Part shown: piece after piece, positions 37,964 through 46,101 of the stretch
How positions within the stretch are numbered: position 1 is the stretch's first letter
Layout of the letters: each line of letters opens with the position of its first letter
From: Flavobacterium segetis
GTDB taxonomy: Bacteria > Bacteroidota > Bacteroidia > Flavobacteriales > Flavobacteriaceae
Direction of reading: 5' to 3'
Assembly (NCBI RefSeq): GCF_900129575.1
Contig: NZ_FQWE01000001.1
Location: 434,001 to 498,000, forward strand
Length of the DNA: 64,000 nt
Program-made: the position numbers and the translations under genes
Notes under the pieces: model-generated
The model's database searches: none
What the model was told of the DNA's origin: nothing
Seen by the model: the letters and a program-made list of their open reading frames with translations, nothing else

Positions 37964-39133
37964 TTACATATTCTTCGGTTTAGTTATAGTTATTACTTTG
38001 TTTTTAATCGTATAATTGAAAGATTTGTAGGTTTGAAAAGTTTTCAAAACCTGCTCTATATTCTCTTCTTTAAATGTGGCAGTAATCATAATGTTATTCA
38101 GCTCATCGTAATTGTTAACAATATCAACATTGTATTTTCGCTCCAGTTTATTTGTAATTACTCCAAAAGAATCATCAATAAACATCAACTGTCCAGAAAC
38201 CCAAGCGATGTATTTTCTAACATCTACCGGTTCTGTTTTTAAATTTTTATTTTCGAAAAAAGCTCTGTTACCTGGTCTTAAAATCACTTCATTATTTTCA
38301 GTAACGTTGCTTGAAGCTACAACACTTCCTTCGACTAAAACTGTGTATGTTTTAGCATCTTCTTTATAAGAAGTCACATTAAATTTTGTTCCGAGAACTT
38401 TAACGTTCATATCACTTGAACCAACAATAAAAGGATGTTTTTTATCCTTAGCTACATCAAAATAAGCTTCTCCATTAAGAAAAACTTGACGGCTTTGTCC
38501 TTTTAAAAATCGAACAGGGTATCGCAAAGAACTTCCTGAATTTAAATAAACGACTGTACCATCTGACAATCCTAATTCAAAATGTTTACCATAAGGAATT
38601 TTTATAGTGTTGTAAGTCAAAAACTTATCAGAAATATCATCTGAATACATAATTTTAGTTTTATCCTGTCTACCTATTATTTTTCCGAATCTATTGATTA
38701 TATTTTTTGAATTTATAGGATCAATCACTTCTACTTTTCCATTATCTAATTGCAAAGTGATCAACTCTTCCGTAATATTCACTATATCTACTTTATTCCC
38801 TTTTGGCGTAAATACATCGCTTTTTTGATAAAAATAGAATGCACTTACACCTAATACAATTACAGCTGCATATTTTAAATAAGATTTTACTCTACGTTTT
38901 AAAAATAAATTTCTCTCTTGTTTGATCCGCTGCATTATGTTCTTTTTTGGACCTTCAGAATCAAAAGCATTCATAGCACAATTAATAGCATAGTTCGTTT
39001 TTACAAAATCCTTAAATACTTTTTGATTAGCTGCATTACCTTCAAGCCATTTATTAAAAGCATCCATCTCCTCTAGATCCGCTTGATTTGTAATGTATTT
39101 TACTATTAGTTGCTCTACCTTATTTTCTGCCAT
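37964..39133 (-). CDS. FecR family anti-sigma factor
   Basis: The 389-residue protein has an N-terminal cytoplasmic anti-sigma region (VEQLIVKYITNQADLEEMDAFNKWL), a membrane helix (about residues 86-103) and a FecR domain with IKIPYGKHFELGLSDGTVVYLNSGSSLRYPV and GEAYFDVAKDKKHPFIV. A C-terminal DUF4974/STN-like segment (ITATFKEENIEQVLKTF) follows. The frame is intact. It normally receives a signal from the STN domain of its SusC partner, which is broken here. It lies 104 bp upstream of that pseudogene and is divergent from the ECF sigma gene. Confidence 0.93.
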   Translation of the reverse strand: MAENKVEQLIVKYITNQADLEEMDAFNKWLEGNAANQKVFKDFVKTNYAINCAMNAFDSEGPKKNIMQRIKQERNLFLKRRVKSYLKYAAVIVLGVSAFYFYQKSDVFTPKGNKVDIVNITEELITLQLDNGKVEVIDPINSKNIINRFGKIIGRQDKTKIMYSDDISDKFLTYNTIKIPYGKHFELGLSDGTVVYLNSGSSLRYPVRFLKGQSRQVFLNGEAYFDVAKDKKHPFIVGSSDMNVKVLGTKFNVTSYKEDAKTYTVLVEGSVVASSNVTENNEVILRPGNRAFFENKNLKTEPVDVRKYIAWVSGQLMFIDDSFGVITNKLERKYNVDIVNNYDELNNIMITATFKEENIEQVLKTFQTYKSFNYTIKNKVITITKPKNM

Positions 39134-39244
39134 GTTAGACTTTATTTTTTACTCATACGAAGCCATAAACCAATACCCTAACAATTGTTTATCTTTTTTT
39201 CATTTAAAATGAATTATATTTTATAATTCATTTACTTTGCCTAT

Positions 39245-39856
39245 ATGAATAGTGGAAATTTTGATAATAATAACTTTTTATTTGAATGCCTAAAAAAAGG
39301 TGATCAAAAAGCATATCAACACTTGATGAATACCTACCATCATAAGTTGTGTGTATATGCTAATAGTCTTATTAGAAATATTTATACCGCCGAAGATATT
39401 GTTCAGAATGTTTTCGTTAAGATATGGGAACAACGCACGAGATTAAAATCGGATCATTCTATTCAAAGTTTTTTGTACAAGCCAGTTTATAACGAGTTTA
39501 TAGATCAATATCGTAAAAAACAATCACTCTTCTCTCTCGAAAAAACATATTTTGAAGCCTTGAATGAAGTAGTTCAAGAAAATAGCTCTGAAGATTGGGA
39601 TAGAATAGTCAACGTTGTAAATAAAGAAATTAAAAACCTTCCTCCAAAATGCAAAGAAGTTTTCATCTTAAGCAAGCAAGAAGGTTTGACTAATATTGAA
39701 ATTGCTGAACATCTAGGAGTATCCATTAAAACAGTTGAGGCTCAAATAACAAAGGCTTTCTCTGTACTTCGATTTAATTTAAAAGAAAAAGTTAAACTCA
39801 TTTTATTTCTTATATTGGATAAAAGTCAAGCAATAATCAAAAGAAAAAAGAAATAG
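39245..39856 (+). CDS. ECF sigma factor of the SusC/FecR type
   Basis: This is a 203-residue ECF sigma factor of the Bacteroidetes FecI-like group. Region 2 covers GDQKAYQHLMNTYHHKLCVYANSLI and EDIVQNVFVKIWEQR. Region 4 covers LPPKCKEVFILSKQEGLTNIEIAEHLGVSIKTVEAQITKAFSVLR, with the typical KTVEAQI recognition helix. A lysine-rich tail ends the protein. It is head-to-head with fecR (111 bp between starts), whereas most such pairs are co-directional. Its usual target, the SusC operon, is inactivated next door. Confidence 0.93.
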   Translation: MNSGNFDNNNFLFECLKKGDQKAYQHLMNTYHHKLCVYANSLIRNIYTAEDIVQNVFVKIWEQRTRLKSDHSIQSFLYKPVYNEFIDQYRKKQSLFSLEKTYFEALNEVVQENSSEDWDRIVNVVNKEIKNLPPKCKEVFILSKQEGLTNIEIAEHLGVSIKTVEAQITKAFSVLRFNLKEKVKLILFLILDKSQAIIKRKKK

Positions 39857-40028
39857 TGAACTTCTATAAATGCTATTGCAACTATTCAAATAGAATAAAT
39901 ATCTTTTTTTCAAAATTATACTCAGGTTTAACTCTTTAAAAAAAGCTAAAGTTTAATTATTGTAATATAGATTTTGTTTCAAATGTTTAAGTTAATAAAA
40001 TAAGAAATTTGAATTTTAAAATAGAAAA

Positions 40029-41123
40029 ATGAAAATTAAAGAAATTATCACCGTGCTTGAAGAAATGGCACCGTTAGCTTATGCAGAGGATTTCGACAAT
40101 GTTGGTTTAATAGTTGGAAATCAAGAATCAGATGCTACAGGAATATTAGTTTGTCACGATGCTCTAGAAAATATAATTGATGAAGCAATCTCTAAAAACT
40201 GCAATCTTGTAGTGTGCTTTCATCCTATTTTATTCGCTGGATTAAAAAAAATTACTGGAAAAAATTATGTCGAACGAGCAGTATTAAAAGCTATAAAAAA
40301 TGATATTTCAATTTATGCAGTTCATACCGCCTTAGATAATCACCAAAATGGAGTGAACAAAATTTTCTGTGATGCATTGGGTTTAACAAACACTAAAATA
40401 CTAATTCCAAAACAAAATTTCATTCGGAAATTAATAACTTTCACTATCCCAGAAAATGTAGAGCAAGTAAGAAATGCCTTATTTACTGCTGGTGCTGGAA
40501 CTATAGGCAATTATGAAAATTGCAGTTTTAACTCGAAAGGAATGGGAACTTTCATGGGAAATGAAAACAGCGATCCACAAATAGGTGAACAATTTGAGTT
40601 TGTTGAGACTGCAGAAATCAAAATAGAAGTCACTTTCGAAAAATATTTAGAAAATAAAATTTTGAAGGCCTTATTTCAGAATCATATTTACGAAGAAGTC
40701 GCTTACGAAATTTATGATTTAGGAAACAAACATCAAAATATTGGATTAGGAATGATAGGAGAATTAGGCAGTCCGATGAAAGAGAAAGACTTTTTACTAT
40801 TTGTAAAGGAAAAAATGCAAGCTAGCGGAATCCGGCATTCTAGTTTTTTAGGAAGAGAAGTAAAAAAAATAGCTGTTTTAGGTGGAGCTGGAAGTTTTGC
40901 AATAAAAAATGCAATTCAAGCTGGAGCTGATGTCTTTTTGACGGCTGATTTGAAGTATCATCAGTTTTACGAAGCCGAAAACCAGGTTTTATTAGCTGAT
41001 ATTGGACATTTTGAAAGCGAACGCTATACAAAAAATTATATTGTAGAGTATCTTCGAAAAAAAATCCTTAATTTTGCTGTTATTTTAGCAGAAGAAAATT
41101 CAAATCCAGTTAAGTACTTATAG
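40029..41123 (+). CDS. Nif3-like dinuclear metal centre protein
   Basis: This is a 364-residue member of the NIF3/YbgI/DUF34 family. ENMAPLAYAEDFDNVGLIVG-type N-terminal sequence, the metal-binding VCFHPILFAG and VYAVHTALDN-type motifs, a central inserted domain (about residues 125-250) and the C-terminal ADVFLTADLKYHQFYEA and DIGHFESERY motifs can be seen. Members form hexameric rings with two metal ions. The role remains debated, with GTP cyclohydrolase-like or metal chaperone roles suggested. The next gene begins 3 bp after its stop. Confidence 0.93.
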   Translation: MKIKEIITVLEEMAPLAYAEDFDNVGLIVGNQESDATGILVCHDALENIIDEAISKNCNLVVCFHPILFAGLKKITGKNYVERAVLKAIKNDISIYAVHTALDNHQNGVNKIFCDALGLTNTKILIPKQNFIRKLITFTIPENVEQVRNALFTAGAGTIGNYENCSFNSKGMGTFMGNENSDPQIGEQFEFVETAEIKIEVTFEKYLENKILKALFQNHIYEEVAYEIYDLGNKHQNIGLGMIGELGSPMKEKDFLLFVKEKMQASGIRHSSFLGREVKKIAVLGGAGSFAIKNAIQAGADVFLTADLKYHQFYEAENQVLLADIGHFESERYTKNYIVEYLRKKILNFAVILAEENSNPVKYL

Positions 41124-41126
41124 AAT

Positions 41127-41906
41127 ATGGCGAATACGAAAGAATTAAGTGTTGAGGACAAGTTAAGAGCGATTTACGATTTACAACTTATTGACTCTAG
41201 AATTGACGAAATCAGAAACGTAAGAGGAGAACTTCCTTTAGAAGTTGACGATTTAGAAGATGAAGTTGCTGGTTTAAGCACACGTTCAGAGAAATTGAAA
41301 GGAGAACTTGAAATAGTTGAAAATCTTATCAAAGTAAAAAAGAACGCTATTGATGAGCACAAAGAAGCTATCAAAAAATATACTAAACAGCAAGAAACTG
41401 TCCGTAACAATAGAGAATTTAATTCGTTAACTAAAGAGATTGAATTTCAAGAATTAGAAATTCAATTATCTGAGAAACAAATTAAGGAAATGAAGGCTTC
41501 TCTCGAGCACAAAAAAGAGGTGATTGTAAATTCTAAAGAGAAATTAGAAGCAAAATCAAATCATTTAAAGCACAAGAAATTAGAGCTTGACGCCATAATG
41601 GCAGAAACAGCTAAGGAAGAAGCATTTCTATCTGAAAAATCAGCAGAGTACCAAGCTTTAATTGAGGAGCGTTTATTGAAAGCGTATACTAGAATTAGAA
41701 CTAGTGTTCGAAATGGACTAGCTGTTGTATCTATTGAAAGAGGTGCATCTGCAGGGTCTTTCTTCACTATTCCACCACAAACACAAGTGGAAATTGCTGC
41801 AAGAAAGAAGATCATTACTGATGAGCACTCTGGAAGAATTTTAGTAGATAGCACATTAGCTGACGAAGAAAAAGAAAAAATGGAGCAATTGTTTGCTAAG
41901 TTTTAA
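41127..41906 (+). CDS. Coiled-coil protein of the C4-zinc-ribbon family, cysteine-free
   Basis: The 259-residue protein is mostly coiled coil (about residues 30-180, heptad-rich Glu/Lys/Leu). It ends in the family's zinc-ribbon segment RGASAGSFFTIPPQ (residues 205-218) and DEHSGRIL (228-235). In typical members these are CxxC pairs; here the positions are Ser208/Ser211 and Asp228/Ser231, so no zinc can be held by cysteines. The family is linked with Nif3-like genes by conserved neighbourhood, as here. Its role may involve nucleic acids, by analogy with its fold only. Confidence 0.88.
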   Translation: MANTKELSVEDKLRAIYDLQLIDSRIDEIRNVRGELPLEVDDLEDEVAGLSTRSEKLKGELEIVENLIKVKKNAIDEHKEAIKKYTKQQETVRNNREFNSLTKEIEFQELEIQLSEKQIKEMKASLEHKKEVIVNSKEKLEAKSNHLKHKKLELDAIMAETAKEEAFLSEKSAEYQALIEERLLKAYTRIRTSVRNGLAVVSIERGASAGSFFTIPPQTQVEIAARKKIITDEHSGRILVDSTLADEEKEKMEQLFAKF

Positions 41907-41914
41907 ATACAGAT

Positions 41915-41942
41915 AGTCCCGAATCACATCGGGACTTTTTTT
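41915..41942 (+). terminator. First of two tandem terminators
   Basis: AGTCCCGA (41915-41922) pairs perfectly with TCGGGACT (41929-41936), followed by T residues. It lies 8 bp after the coiled-coil gene. Confidence 0.85.
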
Positions 41943-41953
41943 ATTGCATAATT

Positions 41954-41975
41954 AGTCTGCTTTGCAGACTTTTTT
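41954..41975 (+). terminator. Second tandem terminator
   Basis: AGTCTGC pairs with GCAGACT around TTT, with a following T run. It lies 12 bp after the first hairpin and probably stops remaining read-through into the hydrolase gene. Confidence 0.75.
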
Positions 41976-42002
41976 CGTTTAGTTATTTCGACAACATCCC
42001 TC

Positions 42003-42869
42003 ATGAAAAAAACATTTTATTATTTATTGACAAAATCAGTTGGGACATATATAAACATACTATTTTATATTTTTCCAAACAAAGCGATTCAAATTGCGCA
42101 TAGTCATTTTAGTGAACCTAAAAAAGGTAAAATTACCGTTGATGATCTTCCTAAAACATTACAAACCGCCACTTTAGAGACTATTCTTGATAATGAAAAT
42201 ATAATTCAGACTTATATCTGGAAAGGAAACAAAACTATTATTTTATTAATTCATGGTTGGGAAAGTAATTCTTCGAGATGGAAAAAAATGTTACCGTATC
42301 TACTAGAATCCGGAAGTACGATTATTGCAATTGATGGTCCTGGCCAAGGATTGTCTAACGGAAAAGAATTTACGGTACCAAAATATGCTGAATTCATTGA
42401 TATAGTCTCTAAAAAATATCAACCTCAATATATAATTGGTCATTCTTTAGGAGGGAAAACCAGTTTGTACTTTCAGTACAAATATCAAAGTCCTACAATT
42501 CAAAAAATGGTTATTTTAGGTGCGCCAAGTGATTTTTTAATAATCTTAAAAAATTTTACTAACCTCCTGAGTTTAAATCAAAAAGTTATTAAGGAATTAG
42601 AGAAAAAATATAGAAATATATTAGAGGTAGATTTAACCCAATTCGCTTCAAAGCAATTTGCTAAAAAATTAAAAGTTGCTGGTCTATTAGCTCATGACGT
42701 CGATGATACAATAGTTTTATTCAGCGAAGCAAAGAAAATTGCTGCTGCTTGGCAAGATGTTCAATTTGAGCAAACTCAAGGATTGGGACATAAATTACAT
42801 GATGCCGATTTATATAGAAAGGTTAGTGATTTTCTATTTGATAAAACTCCCTTAAATTTAAATTTGTAA
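42003..42869 (+). CDS. Alpha/beta hydrolase
   Basis: The 288-residue protein has the alpha/beta-hydrolase oxyanion segment ILLIHGWESNSSRWKK and an AIDGPGQGLS strand. The nucleophile elbow is GHSLGGK. DDTIVLFSEAKKIA and a late GLGHKLHD, which probably supplies the histidine, follow. A hydrophobic stretch near the start (TYINILFYIFPNKA) is too weak to call a signal peptide. The substrate is unknown. The gene is isolated between tandem terminators and the rluF-like promoter. Confidence 0.88.
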   Translation: MKKTFYYLLTKSVGTYINILFYIFPNKAIQIAHSHFSEPKKGKITVDDLPKTLQTATLETILDNENIIQTYIWKGNKTIILLIHGWESNSSRWKKMLPYLLESGSTIIAIDGPGQGLSNGKEFTVPKYAEFIDIVSKKYQPQYIIGHSLGGKTSLYFQYKYQSPTIQKMVILGAPSDFLIILKNFTNLLSLNQKVIKELEKKYRNILEVDLTQFASKQFAKKLKVAGLLAHDVDDTIVLFSEAKKIAAAWQDVQFEQTQGLGHKLHDADLYRKVSDFLFDKTPLNLNL

Positions 42870-42933
42870 ATAAACAGTTTTTATCTAGTCAGTAAATTGT
42901 TTAATTTTCTAATTAACTAATTTTCTAATTACT

Positions 42934-42941
42934 TACTTTTG
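42934..42941 (+). promoter_or_regulatory. -7 element giving a possibly leaderless mRNA
   Basis: TACTTTTG followed by CATC matches TAnnTTTG and ends only 4 bp before the ATG at 42946. The predicted transcript start would coincide with the start codon. Confidence 0.5.
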
Positions 42942-42945
42942 CATC

Positions 42946-43761
42946 ATGGAAGAAAATCTAAAACGACTCAACAAATTTATAGGCGAAACAGGATTTTGCT
43001 CGCGACGCGAAGCCGATAAAATAATCGAAGAAGGTCGAGTAACGATTAATGGGATTGTACCGGAATTAGGAACAAAAGTATCAGCCCATGATGAAGTACG
43101 AATTGACGGCAAATTAATTCGGGAGCAAAATGAGAAACCCGTTTATCTTGCTTTTAATAAGCCCGTAGGAATTGAATGTACGACTAATTTAGAAGTTCGT
43201 AATAATATTGTAGATTACATCAATTATCCGAAACGTATTTTCCCCATTGGACGATTAGATAAAGCATCTGAAGGATTAATTTTTATGACAAATGATGGCG
43301 ATATCGTAAATAAAATATTACGAGCTAGAAACAATCACGAAAAAGAATACACCGTAACCGTAAATAAATTAATCACTGATCGTTTTATAGATAAGATGGG
43401 AAATGGTGTTCCTATTTTGGACACTATCACTAAAAAATGCAAGGTTGAAAAAATCAGTTCAACCACTTTCAAAATAATCTTAACTCAGGGTCTAAATCGC
43501 CAAATTAGGAGGATGACTGAATATTTAGGATATGACGTTGTCGCTTTAAAACGCATCCGAATCATTAATATTTCCTTAGATATTCCTGTAGGTCGTTTTC
43601 GAGATCTAACTGATGCTGAGATAAAAGAACTAAATGAGCTTATTGAACCCTCTATCAAAACCGAAGAAGGAAGTTTACCAAAAATAGAACCTATTGTAAA
43701 AAGACGAACAGAGTTTATAAAACGTGATGACCCTAGATTTAAGAAAAGGGGCGATTATTAA
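42946..43761 (+). CDS. rluF: 23S rRNA pseudouridine synthase, RluF-like
   Basis: The 271-residue protein has an N-terminal S4 domain (LNKFIGETGFCSRREADKIIEEGRVTING). The RsuA/RluB/E/F catalytic domain follows, with the catalytic aspartate in GRLDKASEGLIFMTNDG and the GLNRQIRRMTEYLGYDV motif. The wording KRIRIINISLDIPVGRFRDLT matches RluF, which modifies U2604 of E. coli 23S rRNA, better than RluB or RluE. A charged tail of about 35 residues ends the protein. The site modified here is inferred. Confidence 0.9.
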   Translation: MEENLKRLNKFIGETGFCSRREADKIIEEGRVTINGIVPELGTKVSAHDEVRIDGKLIREQNEKPVYLAFNKPVGIECTTNLEVRNNIVDYINYPKRIFPIGRLDKASEGLIFMTNDGDIVNKILRARNNHEKEYTVTVNKLITDRFIDKMGNGVPILDTITKKCKVEKISSTTFKIILTQGLNRQIRRMTEYLGYDVVALKRIRIINISLDIPVGRFRDLTDAEIKELNELIEPSIKTEEGSLPKIEPIVKRRTEFIKRDDPRFKKRGDY

Positions 43762-43808
43762 TAGTAAGCGTGTTTAAAAACTTTGAAATCCTTCTTACTA
43801 TTTTTTTA
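43762..43808 (+). terminator. Possible terminator after rluF
   Basis: TAGTAAG (43762-43768) pairs with CTTACTA (43794-43800), followed by seven T residues. The 25-nt loop is long, so this is a weak prediction. Confidence 0.4.
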
Positions 43809-44732
43809 AAACCATCTTTTTCTTTTAAACAAATAAACTCCAAAAGCAGATAATAAAACCGATCCAGCTATAACAATCGACAAGCCATATCTACTGTTTT
43901 CCAAATTATTAGGTACATTCATCCCATACAAACTAGCAATCAAAGTTGGGATCATTAAAATAATTGAAATCGAAGTCATTTGTTTCATAATAGTATTCAT
44001 ATTATTCGAAATCACAGAAGCATAAGCATCCATTGTCCCTGTTAATATGTCGCTATAAATATTAGTTGTTTCTTGTGCTTGTCGCAATTCAATTTCGACA
44101 TCTTCCAATAAATCAAGATCAAAAAATTCTTTTTGGGATTTTATATTCTTAATTCTATGCAGCAAAATATCGTTCCCTTTTAAAGAAGTCATAAAGAAAA
44201 CTAAACATTTTTCTATTTGGAGTAGGGCTTGTAATTCCTCGTTTTTTATAGATTTTTCTAAATTATCTTCGGCTAACTTTATTTTCTGATTAACTTGCTT
44301 TAAGTATTTTAGAAACCAAACACTAGATGATAATAATAACTTTAAAACTAAATCAAAATTATCTTTAATATCAATGTTCTTACGTTTTGTATAAATTACA
44401 AAATCAGATAGCATTTCTGTTTGATGAAATGTTATCGTAATGCAAATCTCATCTTTAAAAACAATACCAACAGGAATAGTGTGGAAAGGCAATTTAATCA
44501 CTTTACTTTTTACGGGAATGCGCATTATGATTAACGTCCAGCCATCTTCAACTTCTATTCGAGGTCTTTCATCAATATCTTCAATATCATTGTAAAAAGC
44601 TTCAGGTACATGAAGCTCATCGAGCAAATATCTTTTTTCTGATTCGGTGGGGCATTCAATATTAATCCAACAGTTTGGAATCCAATCAGTAGTAGCAATT
44701 AATCCATTATTGTTTTTATAAAAAGCTTTCAT
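43806..44732 (-). CDS. corA: CorA-family magnesium/cobalt transporter
   Basis: This 308-residue inner-membrane channel has a large cytoplasmic domain (about residues 1-245) with a long coiled helix. Two C-terminal membrane helices follow, and the selectivity signature YGMN (residues 269-272) sits at the end of the first. The last helix closes with the basic cytoplasmic tail KRKRW. It mediates divalent-cation uptake as a pentamer. It converges on rluF and ends 45 bp from its stop. Confidence 0.94.
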   Translation of the reverse strand: MKAFYKNNNGLIATTDWIPNCWINIECPTESEKRYLLDELHVPEAFYNDIEDIDERPRIEVEDGWTLIIMRIPVKSKVIKLPFHTIPVGIVFKDEICITITFHQTEMLSDFVIYTKRKNIDIKDNFDLVLKLLLSSSVWFLKYLKQVNQKIKLAEDNLEKSIKNEELQALLQIEKCLVFFMTSLKGNDILLHRIKNIKSQKEFFDLDLLEDVEIELRQAQETTNIYSDILTGTMDAYASVISNNMNTIMKQMTSISIILMIPTLIASLYGMNVPNNLENSRYGLSIVIAGSVLLSAFGVYLFKRKRWF

Positions 44733-45068
44733 ATCAAATTGTATAGGTTTAGTTACAGCATTTTGACTATTTCAAAAGCTATTTTAATTGAACATTCCCG
44801 AATAATAATCGTTCATTTTTACTCTTTTAAGTTTTGCAAAAGTATTGCATAAATTATCCATGCAAACCTATATGAAAATTTTTAAGCTTTTTTTAAGGTA
44901 AAAAAAGCCTTAAACAGATGCTTAAGGCTTGTATTGTGGAGTAATTATGTAAAATTTTAAAAATTTTTCTTGAGCATTATATCATACAATTTTTAAAGTT
45001 TGATTACCAATTCATAGGCTAAGTAAATTTCTAATTAACTTATAAATTAAATGCTGCAAAATTCGAAT
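44733..45068. other. Intergenic region between corA and folD
   Basis: This AT-rich stretch of 336 bp contains the folD terminator (44896-44930). No coding frame or other structure is convincing. Confidence 0.5.
44896..44930 (-). terminator. folD terminator
   Basis: AAGCCTTAA and TTAAGGCTT form a perfect 9-bp stem with an 8-nt loop. On the minus strand the stem is followed by a T run. It lies about 140 bp after the folD stop. Confidence 0.65.
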
Positions 45069-45950
45069 CTATTTATTCCTTCTCATTTCTCTTGCGAGAA
45101 GTGTGTTTTTCAATAGCATTGCAATAGTCATAGGTCCTACTCCACCTGGAACAGGCGTAATAAACGATGATTTTTTACTTACTTCATCAAAATCTACATC
45201 ACCTGTAATTACATATCCTTTTTCATTAGATTCATCTGGGACACGTGTAATTCCAACATCAACAACAACAACGCCCTCTTTGACCATATTAGCTTTTAGA
45301 TAATTAGGAACGCCAAGTGCTGTAATAATTATATCAGCTTGAACAGTGATTTCTTCAATATTTTTAGTGTAACTGTGCGTTAGTGTAACAGTAGAGTTTC
45401 CGGGAAAACCCTTTCTTCCCATTAAAATACTCATCGGCCTACCTACAATATGACTACGCCCTATAACCACCGTGTGCTTCCCCTTAGTTTCAACACCATA
45501 TCTTTCTAGTAATTCCAATATCCCAAAAGGTGTTGCTGGTATAAACGTACTCATATCTAAGGCCATTTTACCAAAATTCTCTGGATGAAATCCATCAACG
45601 TCCTTACTTGGATCAACTGCCATTAATACTTTTTGCTCGTTGATTTGTTCTGGTAAAGGCAACTGAACGATGAACCCGTCTATTTCATCATTTTCGTTTA
45701 ATTCTTTGATTTTTTTAAGTAACTCAATCTCCGTAGTAGTACTTGGCATTTTGACTAAAGTAGATTCAAAGCCCACTCTTTCGCAAGCTTTTACTTTACT
45801 GCCCACATAAGTTAAGCTAGCACCATCATTTCCAACAATAATGGCTGCTAAGTGAGGAACTTTTTCCCCTCTATCTTTAATTTTTTGTACTTCAACAGCG
45901 ATTTCAACTTTAATATCATCTGCTGTTTTTTTTCCGTCTAGTAGTTGCAT
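45069..45950 (-). CDS. folD: Bifunctional methylene-THF dehydrogenase / cyclohydrolase
   Basis: This is a 293-residue FolD, which interconverts methylene-, methenyl- and formyl-tetrahydrofolate using NADP. The signature YVGSKVKACERVGFES contains the catalytic lysine (near residue 57) and tyrosine. DGFIVQLPLPEQI, DVDGFHPENFGKM, the cofactor-binding VIGRSHIVGRPM and the C-terminal TPVPGGVGPMTIAMLLKNT motif are all intact. It is transcribed leftward after ffh. Confidence 0.97.
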   Translation of the reverse strand: MQLLDGKKTADDIKVEIAVEVQKIKDRGEKVPHLAAIIVGNDGASLTYVGSKVKACERVGFESTLVKMPSTTTEIELLKKIKELNENDEIDGFIVQLPLPEQINEQKVLMAVDPSKDVDGFHPENFGKMALDMSTFIPATPFGILELLERYGVETKGKHTVVIGRSHIVGRPMSILMGRKGFPGNSTVTLTHSYTKNIEEITVQADIIITALGVPNYLKANMVKEGVVVVDVGITRVPDESNEKGYVITGDVDFDEVSKKSSFITPVPGGVGPMTIAMLLKNTLLAREMRRNK

Positions 45951-46101
45951 TTTAATTTATAGTTTAGAGCTTGAAACTGTTTTATTTTATTTTTTTTTAG
46001 AGCTAATAATAGAAACATCTTCATTAAATATAGTTGTAGTTGTGTATCAAAAAAATAAGGTTTACAGTTTCATAATTAAAACTTTAAACCTTAAATAAAT
46101 A

